A stretch of DNA of 64,000 nucleotides from Gammaproteobacteria bacterium (GTDB lineage: Bacteria > Pseudomonadota > Gammaproteobacteria > Pseudomonadales > Pseudomonadaceae): contig CAJCIO010000120.1 of the NCBI GenBank assembly GCA_903970465.1, positions 1 to 64,000 on the forward strand. The letters are read 5' to 3'. The notes below the pieces were generated by a model. It was not told where the DNA came from. It did not search any database and saw only the letters and a list, made by a program, of their open reading frames with translations. This document shows, in pieces, positions 55,748 through 63,125 of the stretch; position 1 is the stretch's first letter; the number at the start of each line of letters is the position of its first letter. Made by a program: the position numbers and the translations under genes.

Positions 55748-55775
55748 CAGGCCAGGCGCATCGGCGTCTGGCCTG
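55748..55775. terminator. Bidirectional terminator between converging units
   Basis: CAGGCCAG (55748-55755) and CTGGCCTG (55768-55775) make a perfect 8-bp stem, extended inward by CGC/GCG pairing. It sits between the ribose-type permease stop (55736) and the leftward DszC-like gene stop (55788), so it can end both transcripts. Confidence 0.6.
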
Positions 55776-55787
55776 GGGGTTACGCGA

Positions 55788-57026
55788 TCAGTCGGCCTTG
55801 CTGCCATTGCCGATCTGCCACACGTAGTTGGGCTCGGTGCCGTTGATTTTCCAGTCGCCGACGATGCGCGCCTTGTAGATCAGCGGATTGTGTGAAGCCA
55901 CCGTGCGGGCATTGCGCCAGTGGCGATCGAGGGCCTTGTTGACACTGATGCCCGAGGCGCCCAGCGCGTTGAACAGGTCGGTGGCGGCGCGCAGGATCAG
56001 TTCCGACACCACCACTTGCGCCTTGGCAGTTTCGATTTCGGCATCGATGTTAGCCTGACGTTCCGCCTGCGGGTCGTCGCCAAAGCGCGCAACGTAAGCG
56101 CGCTGCAAGGGCTCGGCCGAGCGCAAGGTCGCGGCCTCGGCGGCATAGACCTGGGCGCTGATCTGCCCGACCACTTGCTGGATCTGCGCGTCGGCGCTGA
56201 CGCTGTCGGCATTGCCGTGGCTGTAGACGCGTTTGCGCTCGCGCACTTCCTGAGCAATATCCCGTTCGATGGCACGGCCGATGCCGGACAACGCCGCGAG
56301 CAGCACCAGCTGGTAAAAGGCCGTCTGGTACTTGAAGCGGGTTTCGAAGGGGATCACCTGCTCGGCGGGCAGCGGCACCTCGACATACACCGAGGTGCCA
56401 CTGCCGGTGGTGCGCTGGCCGAAACCGTCCCAGTCATCGCTGTGGGTCACGCCAGGGTGATGGGCATCCACCACGGCAATCACGTCGGCGCCGTTGTCCG
56501 AACGTTGCGCGTACACATCGATCCAGTCGGCGAAGATGCTCCCAGTGCTGTAGTACTTGGCGCCGTTGAGCACGTAATTCGCGCCGTCCGGGCGCACTTG
56601 AGTGATCACCTTGCCGAGCTTGACCGCGCCGACTTCGGTCCAGCCATTGCCCACCAGTTCGCCGGCCACAAAGCGTGCGAACCATTTATCCCGATCGGCG
56701 CTCGGCGGGGCGTTGAGGCGGTCCTCGACAAAGGCGAAGTGTGCACGCAAGGACTGCGGGATATTGGAATCGGCCTCGGCCAGCTCGATCAACAGTTCGA
56801 ACAGCTGCCCGACCGAGGCCCCTGCGCCACCGTACTGCACCGGCACCCGGACGGCGCCGAAGCCGGCCTGCTTGAGCCAGCGGATCGGCTCATAGGGCAG
56901 GCTGCGCGATTGTTCACGCTCGACGTTGCCTGCGGCGATCTGGCGGAACAGCGGGCGAAAGCGATTGGCGAGGGCCTCGTAATGGGTCCCCTCGGACAGC
57001 GGGTTGAACGCGGACGTCAGGCTCAT
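55788..57026 (-). CDS. DszC/SfnC-type acyl-CoA dehydrogenase-like flavin monooxygenase
   Basis: A 412-residue protein of the acyl-CoA dehydrogenase fold in the dibenzothiophene monooxygenase-like branch (AGFGAVRVPVQYGGAGASVG, FVAGELVGNGWTEVG, SDDWDGFGQRTTGSGTSVYV, HWRNARTVASHNPLIYKARI). Members oxidise sulfur compounds with reduced flavin rather than dehydrogenate acyl-CoA. The C-terminal RHWRNARTxASHNP stretch contains the His typical of DszC-like enzymes. It has its own sigma-54 promoter at 57070-57087, and GGAG precedes the ATG. Confidence 0.9.
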   Translation of the reverse strand: MSLTSAFNPLSEGTHYEALANRFRPLFRQIAAGNVEREQSRSLPYEPIRWLKQAGFGAVRVPVQYGGAGASVGQLFELLIELAEADSNIPQSLRAHFAFVEDRLNAPPSADRDKWFARFVAGELVGNGWTEVGAVKLGKVITQVRPDGANYVLNGAKYYSTGSIFADWIDVYAQRSDNGADVIAVVDAHHPGVTHSDDWDGFGQRTTGSGTSVYVEVPLPAEQVIPFETRFKYQTAFYQLVLLAALSGIGRAIERDIAQEVRERKRVYSHGNADSVSADAQIQQVVGQISAQVYAAEAATLRSAEPLQRAYVARFGDDPQAERQANIDAEIETAKAQVVVSELILRAATDLFNALGASGISVNKALDRHWRNARTVASHNPLIYKARIVGDWKINGTEPNYVWQIGNGSKAD

Positions 57027-57069
57027 GGCAGTGCTCCATCAATGAATAGAAAAGCTCGTCACGCTGCGA

Positions 57070-57087
57070 ATGCATAGTCTGTGCCGT
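57070..57087 (-). promoter_or_regulatory. Sigma-54 promoter of the DszC-like gene
   Basis: On the minus strand the sequence reads GACGGCACAGACTATGCA, with GG (57085-57084) and GC (57073-57072) ten bases apart and the GGCAC core intact. The predicted leader is about 35 bases. It is divergent from the sfnB promoter at 57350-57366. Confidence 0.7.
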
Positions 57088-57137
57088 CATATAAACCATT
57101 GAAAAAGAAAACAATTGATGGGTTTTACGAAACGCCT

Positions 57138-57166
57138 CTGTTGGTAGGGCAGCAGCGCGACAACAG
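57138..57166. promoter_or_regulatory. Half-site pair CTGTTG/CAACAG, wide spacing
   Basis: CTGTTG (57138-57143) and CAACAG (57161-57166) repeat the arms of the box at 57250-57267 but with a 17-base spacer. They lie 53-81 bases upstream of the leftward sigma-54 -24 element and may be an activator site for that promoter. Confidence 0.3.
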
Positions 57167-57249
57167 CCTGTGCAAAAACCGTACAGCGGTGCGCTGCGCT
57201 CAGTGCGGCCAGGCCGAGGGATGACCCGTTGCAGCTGCCGCATGGGCAA

Positions 57250-57267
57250 CTGTTGTTCACGCAACAG
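57250..57267. promoter_or_regulatory. Candidate enhancer-binding site CTGTTG-N6-CAACAG
   Basis: A perfect 6-bp dyad with a 6-base spacer. It ends 85 bases before the -24 element of the sfnB promoter, a normal place for a sigma-54 activator site, and resembles the site at 49812-49829 upstream of sfnG. It could also serve the divergent DszC-like promoter. Confidence 0.5.
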
Positions 57268-57324
57268 CAAGTGGACAGATTGTCGATCTGGCATCGGCGC
57301 TCATCGCGTCAAATGCATTCAAGG

Positions 57325-57339
57325 TATTGATATATAGGG
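57325..57339 (+). repeat. Shared 15-mer upstream of sigma-54 promoter, copy 2
   Basis: TATTGATATATAGGG, identical to 49890-49904, with the same 12-base gap to the -24 GG. It is absent from the leftward sigma-54 promoter at 57070-57087. Confidence 0.7.
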
Positions 57340-57349
57340 ATAAAAGAAA

Positions 57350-57366
57350 CAGGCACGGCCTGTGCA
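57350..57366 (+). promoter_or_regulatory. Sigma-54 promoter of the sfnB-liv unit
   Basis: CAGGCACGGCCTGTGCA has GG (57352-57353) and GC (57364-57365) exactly ten bases apart with GGCACG intact. The leader before sfnB is about 30 bases. It should drive at least seven genes through the window end. Confidence 0.8.
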
Positions 57367-57405
57367 AAGGACTCCATAGTGATTTTTCCGTAGTGGAGTC
57401 TGCCC

Positions 57406-58608
57406 ATGAGCGTCCCTGTATCAAAACCGCCCAAGGCCCATGTGATCGCCTCGGATGCCGAAGCCATCGACGTGGCCAAGGCGCTGGCTGTGCGCTTTGC
57501 CGAAGAAGCCTCGGTACGCGACCGAGATCGGCGCTTGCCGGTGGCCGAGCTCGACGAGTTCTCCGCCAGCGGCTTGTGGGGCATTACCGTGCCCAAGGCC
57601 TACGGCGGTGCCGGGGTGTCGTACGTGACGGTGGCCGAAGTGATCAAGATCATCTCCGCCGCCGACTCGTCGCTCGGGCAGATTCCGCAGAATCATCTGG
57701 GTGTGCTCAATGGCCTGTTGCTGACCGGCACCGAGGAGCAAAAGCGTTACTACTTCGCCAAGGTGCTCGAGGGCTATCGCTTCGGCAATGCCTTTTCGGA
57801 GGCCAAGAGTAAAAACGTGACCGCCTTTGAGACCCGCATTCGCTTCGAGGGTGACCACGCCGTGGTCAATGGCGAGAAGTTCTACTGCACGGGCGCCTTG
57901 TTCGCGCACATCGTCCCGGTGGTGGGCGTCGATGAGCACAACCGCGGCTTTATTGCCTTCGTCGAGCGGGACAACCCCGGCCTGACCATCATCGATAGCT
58001 GGGACGGTTTCGGTCAGCGCACCACGGCCAGCGGCGGCGCTGTGATCAAGGACGTGCGAGTGCCCTTGAGCGCGGTGATCCCGGCGCACAAGGCCTATGA
58101 CGTGCCGACCGCCGATGGCCCGATCTCGCAGATCATCCAGGCCGCCGTCGATACCGGCATCGCCCACGGTGCCTTCGAGCAGGCGCTGATTCATGCGCGC
58201 CTGGCCCGCCCTTGGGTCGACAGCCAGTTGCAGCATGGCTGGCAGGACCCGTTCACCCTCGCGGCCATCGGCGATCTGCAATGGCGCCTGCACGGGACCG
58301 ACGCGATCCTCGCCAAGGCCGGCCGCGCGGTAGACCGCGCCCTGGCCGCGCCGAGCGAACAGAGCGTCGCCGAGGCGTCCGTGGTGGTGGCCCAGGCCAA
58401 GGTGCTGTCCGCCGACATCGCCTTGCTCGCCAGCAGCAAACTGTTCGAACTGGCCGGTACCCGTTCGGTACTGGGCAAGCACAACCTCGACCGCTTCTGG
58501 CGCAACGCGCGTACCCACACCCTGCACGATCCGGCGCGCTGGAAGTATCACCTGATCGGCAATCGCCTGCTCAACGGCATCGCGCCGCCACGCCATGCCT
58601 GGAATTGA
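57406..58608 (+). CDS. sfnB: SfnB family sulfur acquisition oxidoreductase
   Basis: A 400-residue acyl-CoA dehydrogenase-fold flavoprotein matching the SfnB group (PKAYGGAGVSYVTVAEVIKI, GQIPQNHLGVLNGLLLTGT, GEKFYCTGALFAHIVPVVGV, SWDGFGQRTTASGG, LDRFWRNARTHTLHDPARWK). The group is induced in sulfate limitation and thought to oxidise organosulfur compounds; its exact reaction is not settled. TGGAG lies before the ATG and a sigma-54 promoter precedes it. It is the first gene of a long unit. Confidence 0.9.
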   Translation: MSVPVSKPPKAHVIASDAEAIDVAKALAVRFAEEASVRDRDRRLPVAELDEFSASGLWGITVPKAYGGAGVSYVTVAEVIKIISAADSSLGQIPQNHLGVLNGLLLTGTEEQKRYYFAKVLEGYRFGNAFSEAKSKNVTAFETRIRFEGDHAVVNGEKFYCTGALFAHIVPVVGVDEHNRGFIAFVERDNPGLTIIDSWDGFGQRTTASGGAVIKDVRVPLSAVIPAHKAYDVPTADGPISQIIQAAVDTGIAHGAFEQALIHARLARPWVDSQLQHGWQDPFTLAAIGDLQWRLHGTDAILAKAGRAVDRALAAPSEQSVAEASVVVAQAKVLSADIALLASSKLFELAGTRSVLGKHNLDRFWRNARTHTLHDPARWKYHLIGNRLLNGIAPPRHAWN

Positions 58609-58624
58609 TCGAGGAATCACGACT

Positions 58625-59071
58625 ATGAACAGCCCGGCAATCGCCTTGCCCAGCCAGCTCTCAGTGGCCGCCCATGACTTGCACCATGCCCGGAAGGGCC
58701 TGCAATTGACCCTCGATTTCGTTCGCGAACACGCCCGGCCCTGGCCCCTCAGCGGTTTGCAACGCGCGGTCGAAGACCCTTACATCATCAGCCGCTTCGG
58801 GGACCTGCAGATTCGCATCGAAGTCGCCGCCGCCCTTTACGAGCGTGCCGAAGCCTTTGTCGGTAGCCCGGCCGAGGCGCTGGTGGCGACGGCCGAAGCG
58901 GTGATCGCCAGTGCCGACGCCTTGCAAGCGGTCGGCAACGCCCAGCAGGAACTCACCGGCAGCCGCGCCGAGTACCCGGCCCTGGCCGCGCGCGAGCCGC
59001 TGCGCTGGCAGTACCAGATCATCGGCAACCAGCGCCTCAATGGCGTCGCGCCGCCGCAGCTCGAGGAATAA
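58625..59071 (+). CDS. Free-standing C-terminal acyl-CoA dehydrogenase-like domain
   Basis: A 148-residue protein (MNSPAIALPSQLSVAAHDLH) with GAGG before the ATG. Its second half aligns by eye with the C-terminal helical domain of the upstream SfnB: GDLQIRIEVAAALYERAEAF against GDLQWRLHGTDAILAKAGRA, and RWQYQIIGNQRLNGVAPP against RWKYHLIGNRLLNGIAPP. The N-terminal helical and middle beta domains that bind flavin are missing, and the RFWRNARTHTLHD stretch is not kept. It may be a decayed duplicate or a subunit that pairs with SfnB. Confidence 0.75.
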   Translation: MNSPAIALPSQLSVAAHDLHHARKGLQLTLDFVREHARPWPLSGLQRAVEDPYIISRFGDLQIRIEVAAALYERAEAFVGSPAEALVATAEAVIASADALQAVGNAQQELTGSRAEYPALAAREPLRWQYQIIGNQRLNGVAPPQLEE

Positions 59072-59075
59072 TTCG

Positions 59076-60476
59076 ATGTCCCGTGAAATTCGTCTCAACG
59101 CTTTCGACATGAACTGCGTCGGCCACCAGTCGCCCGGGCTCTGGGCGCATCCGCGCGACCGCTCGTGGCAGTACAAGGACCTGGAATACTGGACCGACCT
59201 GGCGAAAATCCTCGAGCGCGGCAAGTTCGACGGATTGTTCATTGCCGACGTGCTCGGCATCTATGACGTCTACCGGGGCAACGGCGACGCGGCGATCCGT
59301 CAAGCCACCCAGGTGCCGGTCAACGATCCGCTGCAACTGATCACGCCCATGGCTCTGGTCACCGAGCACCTGGGCTTCGGCCTGACGGCCTCGCTGTCGT
59401 TCGAGCATCCGTATCCTTTCGCCCGACGCCTCTCGACCCTCGATCACCTGACCAAAGGCCGTGCCGGCTGGAACATCGTCACCTCGTACCTCGAAAGCGG
59501 CGCCAAGAACATGGGCCAGCAAGCCCAGACCGAGCACGACGCGCGCTATGACTACGCCGAAGAATATCTGGAGGTTTGCTACAAACTCTGGGAGGGCAGC
59601 TGGGAAGAGGGCGCCATCCTGCGTGACCGCGAGCGGCGGATTTTCAGCGACCCGAGCAAGATCCACGAGATCCAGCACTTCGGCAAACACTTCCAGGTGC
59701 CGGGTATTCACTTGTGCGAACCCTCGCCGCAGCGCACCCCGGTGCTCTATCAGGCCGGCGCGTCGAGCCGCGGCAAGCAGTTCGCCGCCGAGCAGGCCGA
59801 GTGCGTGTTCGTCGCCGCCCCCTCCAAGGTGCTGCTGAAAAAAACCGTGGCCGATATCCGCCGCCGCGCCGCTGAAGCCGGCCGCGACCCGGCGAAGGTC
59901 CTCATCTTCAACTTGCAGACGGTGATCCTGGGCGAAACCGACGCCAAGGCCAAGGCCAAGTTCGAAGAGTACAAAAGCTGGGTCAGCTACGAAGGCGCCA
60001 TGGCGTTGATTTCGGGCTGGACGGGCATCGATTTCAGTCAGTTCAAACCCGACGAACCGCTCAGGCACGTGCACACCAATGCCATCCAATCGGCGGTCGA
60101 GACCTTCTCCACGGCGGATCCGAACACGGTCTGGACGCCCAACGAACTGGCCAAGTGGGGCGGTATCGGCGGCTTTGGTCCACTGTTCGTCGGCGGTCCG
60201 CAAACCATCGCCGACCTGCTTGAGGAATGGGTCGCGGACACCGACGTGGACGGCTTCAACCTCGCCTATGCGATCACTCACGAAACCTTCACCGACGCCG
60301 TCGACCTGCTGGTGCCCGAGTTGCAGAAGCGCGGTGTGTACAAGAAGGACTACGCGCCGGGCACTCTGCGCGAAAAACTGTTCGGCGACGGGCCGCGCCT
60401 GGCGGCCGGGCATCCGGGCGCGGCGTATCGCAACCTGGCCGAGTTGCAGCGCACCCGGCAAAAGGATCGCGCTTGA
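59076..60476 (+). CDS. FMN-dependent monooxygenase, NtaA/SnaA/DszA family (luciferase-like)
   Basis: A 466-residue flavin monooxygenase from MSREIRLNAFDMNCVGHQSP, with GAGG before the ATG. Family stretches are FDGLFIADVLGIYDVYRGNG, RLSTLDHLTKGRAGWNIVTS, TPVLYQAGASSRGKQFAAEQ and WGGIGGFGPLFVGGPQTIAD. Like DszA it should open a C-S bond using reduced FMN. Placed between SfnB-type genes and an importer, it probably acts on the imported sulfur compound. It is distinct from the homologue at 46592-47968. Confidence 0.9.
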   Translation: MSREIRLNAFDMNCVGHQSPGLWAHPRDRSWQYKDLEYWTDLAKILERGKFDGLFIADVLGIYDVYRGNGDAAIRQATQVPVNDPLQLITPMALVTEHLGFGLTASLSFEHPYPFARRLSTLDHLTKGRAGWNIVTSYLESGAKNMGQQAQTEHDARYDYAEEYLEVCYKLWEGSWEEGAILRDRERRIFSDPSKIHEIQHFGKHFQVPGIHLCEPSPQRTPVLYQAGASSRGKQFAAEQAECVFVAAPSKVLLKKTVADIRRRAAEAGRDPAKVLIFNLQTVILGETDAKAKAKFEEYKSWVSYEGAMALISGWTGIDFSQFKPDEPLRHVHTNAIQSAVETFSTADPNTVWTPNELAKWGGIGGFGPLFVGGPQTIADLLEEWVADTDVDGFNLAYAITHETFTDAVDLLVPELQKRGVYKKDYAPGTLREKLFGDGPRLAAGHPGAAYRNLAELQRTRQKDRA

Positions 60477-60492
60477 TGAAAAGGATGACGCC

Positions 60493-61470
60493 ATGACCTT
60501 GCATGAATTACGGCCGCGGGCGCTACCGTCGGCGATGTCGCCCCAGCCTTCACTCCAGCCGTCACCCACTGTCCAGCGCCTGGCCCATTGGGCGCAGGCC
60601 GCGCCCTTGCAGATCGCCTTGCGCCATCGGCGTCAGGGCGAGTGGTATGCCTGGCGCTGGATCGATGTGCTGCGCGAAGTGGAGCAATTGGCAGCGGGGC
60701 TGCGCCAGCAGGGCTTCAGTGCGCGTTCCCGGCTGGCCGTGAGCGGCGCCTACGAGACCGATCTGCTGTTGTTGAGCCTGGCGGCCCAGGCCAGCGGCGG
60801 CACGGTGGTGGGGGTCCCACGGCCAGCCTCGAGCGCCGCACTGGTGGCGCAATTGCAGACCCTGCGGCCGACCCACGGCTTTGTCCAGGATCGCCGCGAT
60901 CTGCCCCACTGGCAGGGTTGCCACGAGCAGGGCGCGGGGCTGCGCGTGCTGATCACCGCACAGCCGCCGCTGGTCGACAGCGGCCCGTTGCCGGTGCTCG
61001 GCATCAGCCACTTGCTGGGTGAGCGGCCATCGCCGACGACGTTGTTCGGCCTTCCCGCTGGCAGCGATGCGACGTTGCTTTGGGTGGAAGAGGGCACCGA
61101 CTGGGAGGCCGGCCTGGAGGTGATTCTCGGCCAGTGGCTGAGCAGCGGCCAGGCCTTGGCGTTCCCCGAGAGCCCAGGTTCGGCTGCCCGTGATCGGCGG
61201 GCAGTGGCGCCGACCGGCCTGCTGTTGTCGAGTGCGCGATTGCAGGTGCTGGCGCAGGAGATCGAAGCCCGGCTGCCGCCCCCTTGCAGCTGGCGCCGAC
61301 GGCTCTGCGACTGGACCATCGAGCAGCCCCGACGCGGCCTGCGCCGGTTGTTGAAACAACGCGTGCAACGTCTGCTGGGTTTCGAAAACCTGCGTTCGAT
61401 CTGGCAGGCACCTAACCACACGCAAGCGCATCACCCCTGGACCCTCGAACCCGGCAAGGACGTCGCATGA
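60493..61470 (+). CDS. Shortened acyl-CoA synthetase-like protein lacking the ATP-binding loop
   Basis: A 325-residue protein (MTLHELRPRALPSAMSPQPS) with AAGGA before the ATG. The first 130 residues resemble the start of AMP-binding acyl-CoA synthetases (ALRHRRQGEWYAWRWIDVLR, then EVEQLAAGLRQQG, LAAQASGGTVVGVPRP). The end resembles the later long-chain synthetase stretch (RRRLCDWTIEQPRRGLRRLL, LLGFENLRSIWQAP). The conserved TSGSTGxPK-type loop and the whole C-terminal catalytic domain are absent, so ligase activity is unlikely. It overlaps the LivG-type ATPase gene by ATGA, so it is maintained as part of the transporter unit. Confidence 0.7.
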   Translation: MTLHELRPRALPSAMSPQPSLQPSPTVQRLAHWAQAAPLQIALRHRRQGEWYAWRWIDVLREVEQLAAGLRQQGFSARSRLAVSGAYETDLLLLSLAAQASGGTVVGVPRPASSAALVAQLQTLRPTHGFVQDRRDLPHWQGCHEQGAGLRVLITAQPPLVDSGPLPVLGISHLLGERPSPTTLFGLPAGSDATLLWVEEGTDWEAGLEVILGQWLSSGQALAFPESPGSAARDRRAVAPTGLLLSSARLQVLAQEIEARLPPPCSWRRRLCDWTIEQPRRGLRRLLKQRVQRLLGFENLRSIWQAPNHTQAHHPWTLEPGKDVA

Positions 61471-62246
61471 GCCAGCCAGTAGCGAACATCCTGCAGGTGC
61501 GCGGCATCTCTCTGGCGTTCAAGGGCGTCAAGGCCATCAACGACTTCTCTTTCGAGGTGCGCCGCGGCGAAATCTGCGCCCTGATCGGCCCTAACGGCGC
61601 GGGCAAAAGCTCGCTGCTCAACATCCTCAACGGCGTGTACCGCTTCGATGCCGGCGAAATCATCTTCGAAGGCCGCGGGTTTCGCCAGATCGATCCGTTG
61701 AGCGCCGCCCGCCAGGGCATTGGCCGGACCTTTCAGAACAACGCGCTGTTCAAGAAGATGAGCGTCATCGACAACATCCTGACCGGGCTGTCGCGGCACA
61801 CCCGCAGCCATTTTCTTGCCCAGGCCTTGCAGTGGCCAAGTGCGCGACGCGAGGCCGAGCAGTCCCGGGCCAAGGCCGAAGGCATCCTCGGATTTCTCGA
61901 CCTGCAGGCGCAGCGCGACGTGCTGGTGGGCAACCTCTCCTACGGACTGCAGAAGCGCGTCGAACTGGGCCGCGCGTTGATCGCCGCGCCCGCGCTGTTG
62001 TTGCTCGACGAGCCGATGGCGGGGATGAACGCCGAAGAGAAACAGGAAATGGCTGGTTATATCGCCGATATCAATCGCTCGCTGGGGACCACGGTGGTGC
62101 TGATCGAGCACGACATGGCGGTGGTCATGGACCTGTCCGATCACGTCGTGGTGCTCGACTACGGGCGCAAGGTGGGCGATGGCACACCGGCCGAAGTACA
62201 GGCCAATCCGCAAGTGATTTCGGCTTACCTGGGGGTGGGACATTGA
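61467..62246 (+). CDS. Branched-chain amino acid-type ABC transporter ATPase (LivG family)
   Basis: A 259-residue ATPase with Walker A GPNGAGKS, signature LSYGLQKR and Walker B LLLLDEPMAGMN, then LIEHDMAVV and the typical LivG end (VISAYLGVGH). It drives the HAAT-family importer with the two permeases that follow. Start overlaps the previous stop (ATGA); its stop overlaps the next start by one base. Confidence 0.94.
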   Translation: MSQPVANILQVRGISLAFKGVKAINDFSFEVRRGEICALIGPNGAGKSSLLNILNGVYRFDAGEIIFEGRGFRQIDPLSAARQGIGRTFQNNALFKKMSVIDNILTGLSRHTRSHFLAQALQWPSARREAEQSRAKAEGILGFLDLQAQRDVLVGNLSYGLQKRVELGRALIAAPALLLLDEPMAGMNAEEKQEMAGYIADINRSLGTTVVLIEHDMAVVMDLSDHVVVLDYGRKVGDGTPAEVQANPQVISAYLGVGH

Positions 62247-63124
62247 TGGCGTTTCTGGAAACCCTGATCGGCGGCTTGCTGGCCGGGACCTTGTATTCGT
62301 TGGTGGCGATCGGCTTCGTGCTGATCTACAAGGCCAGTGGCGTGTTCAATTTCGCTCAGGGCTCGATGCTGCTGTTTGCGGCCCTGACGTTCGTCAGCCT
62401 GCATGACCAGGGCGTGCCTTTTGCCTTGGCGCTGTTGCTGACGGTGCTGGTGATGATCGTCGGCGCACTGCTCATCGAGCGCCTGGTGCTGCGGCCGCTG
62501 GTCAACCGCTCGCAGATCACCCTGTTCATGGCCACGCTGGGCCTGTCGTTCGTCATCGAGGGCCTGGCCCAGGGGTTGATGGGCGCGCAGGTACGGGCGC
62601 TGGACCTGGGTATCGACGATGTGCCGCTGTTCATCGGCGGCATCATGGTCAGCCAGTTCGACCTGATCGCGGCGGGCGCGGCGGTGGTGCTGGTGGTGGT
62701 CCTGGCGTTGCTGTTCAACAAGACCCGCATCGGCATCTCTCTGCGCGCGGTGGCCGACGACACCACGGCGGCCTTGTCCATCGGCATCAACCTCAATCGC
62801 GTGTGGCAGATCGTCTGGTCCGTGGCCGGGGTGGTCGGGTTGTTCGCCGGGCTGCTGTGGGGTGCTCGCCAGGGCGTGCAGTTTTCGCTGTCGCTGGTGG
62901 TGCTCAAGGCCCTGCCGGTGCTGATCATCGGTGGGTTCACCTCGATTGGCGGAGCGATCGTCGGCGGCCTGATCGTTGGCGCTGCGGAAAACCTCGCCGA
63001 GGTTTATATCGGCCCGCTGATCGGTGGCGGCATCACCCCATGGTTCGCCTATGTGCTGGCCTTGGCATTCCTCTATATCCGTCCTGCCGGCCTGTTCGGC
63101 GAGCGGGCCATCGAGCGCGTCTGA
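62246..63124 (+). CDS. Branched-chain amino acid-type ABC transporter permease (LivH family)
   Basis: A 292-residue membrane protein starting MAFLETLIGGLLAGTLYSLV, with about eight hydrophobic segments, the LivH stretch YKASGVFNFAQGSMLLFAAL, and GGFTSIGGAIVGGLIVGAAE near the end. The TGATG overlap with the ATPase gene fixes the start. Longer in-frame starts would run through the ATPase gene. Confidence 0.94.
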   Translation: MAFLETLIGGLLAGTLYSLVAIGFVLIYKASGVFNFAQGSMLLFAALTFVSLHDQGVPFALALLLTVLVMIVGALLIERLVLRPLVNRSQITLFMATLGLSFVIEGLAQGLMGAQVRALDLGIDDVPLFIGGIMVSQFDLIAAGAAVVLVVVLALLFNKTRIGISLRAVADDTTAALSIGINLNRVWQIVWSVAGVVGLFAGLLWGARQGVQFSLSLVVLKALPVLIIGGFTSIGGAIVGGLIVGAAENLAEVYIGPLIGGGITPWFAYVLALAFLYIRPAGLFGERAIERV

Positions 63125-63125
63125 C

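Noticed and set aside
57027..57405. Possible small genes in the divergent sulfur promoter region
   Set aside because: Short frames there lack ribosome binding sites and the DNA is accounted for by promoter and enhancer-like elements.
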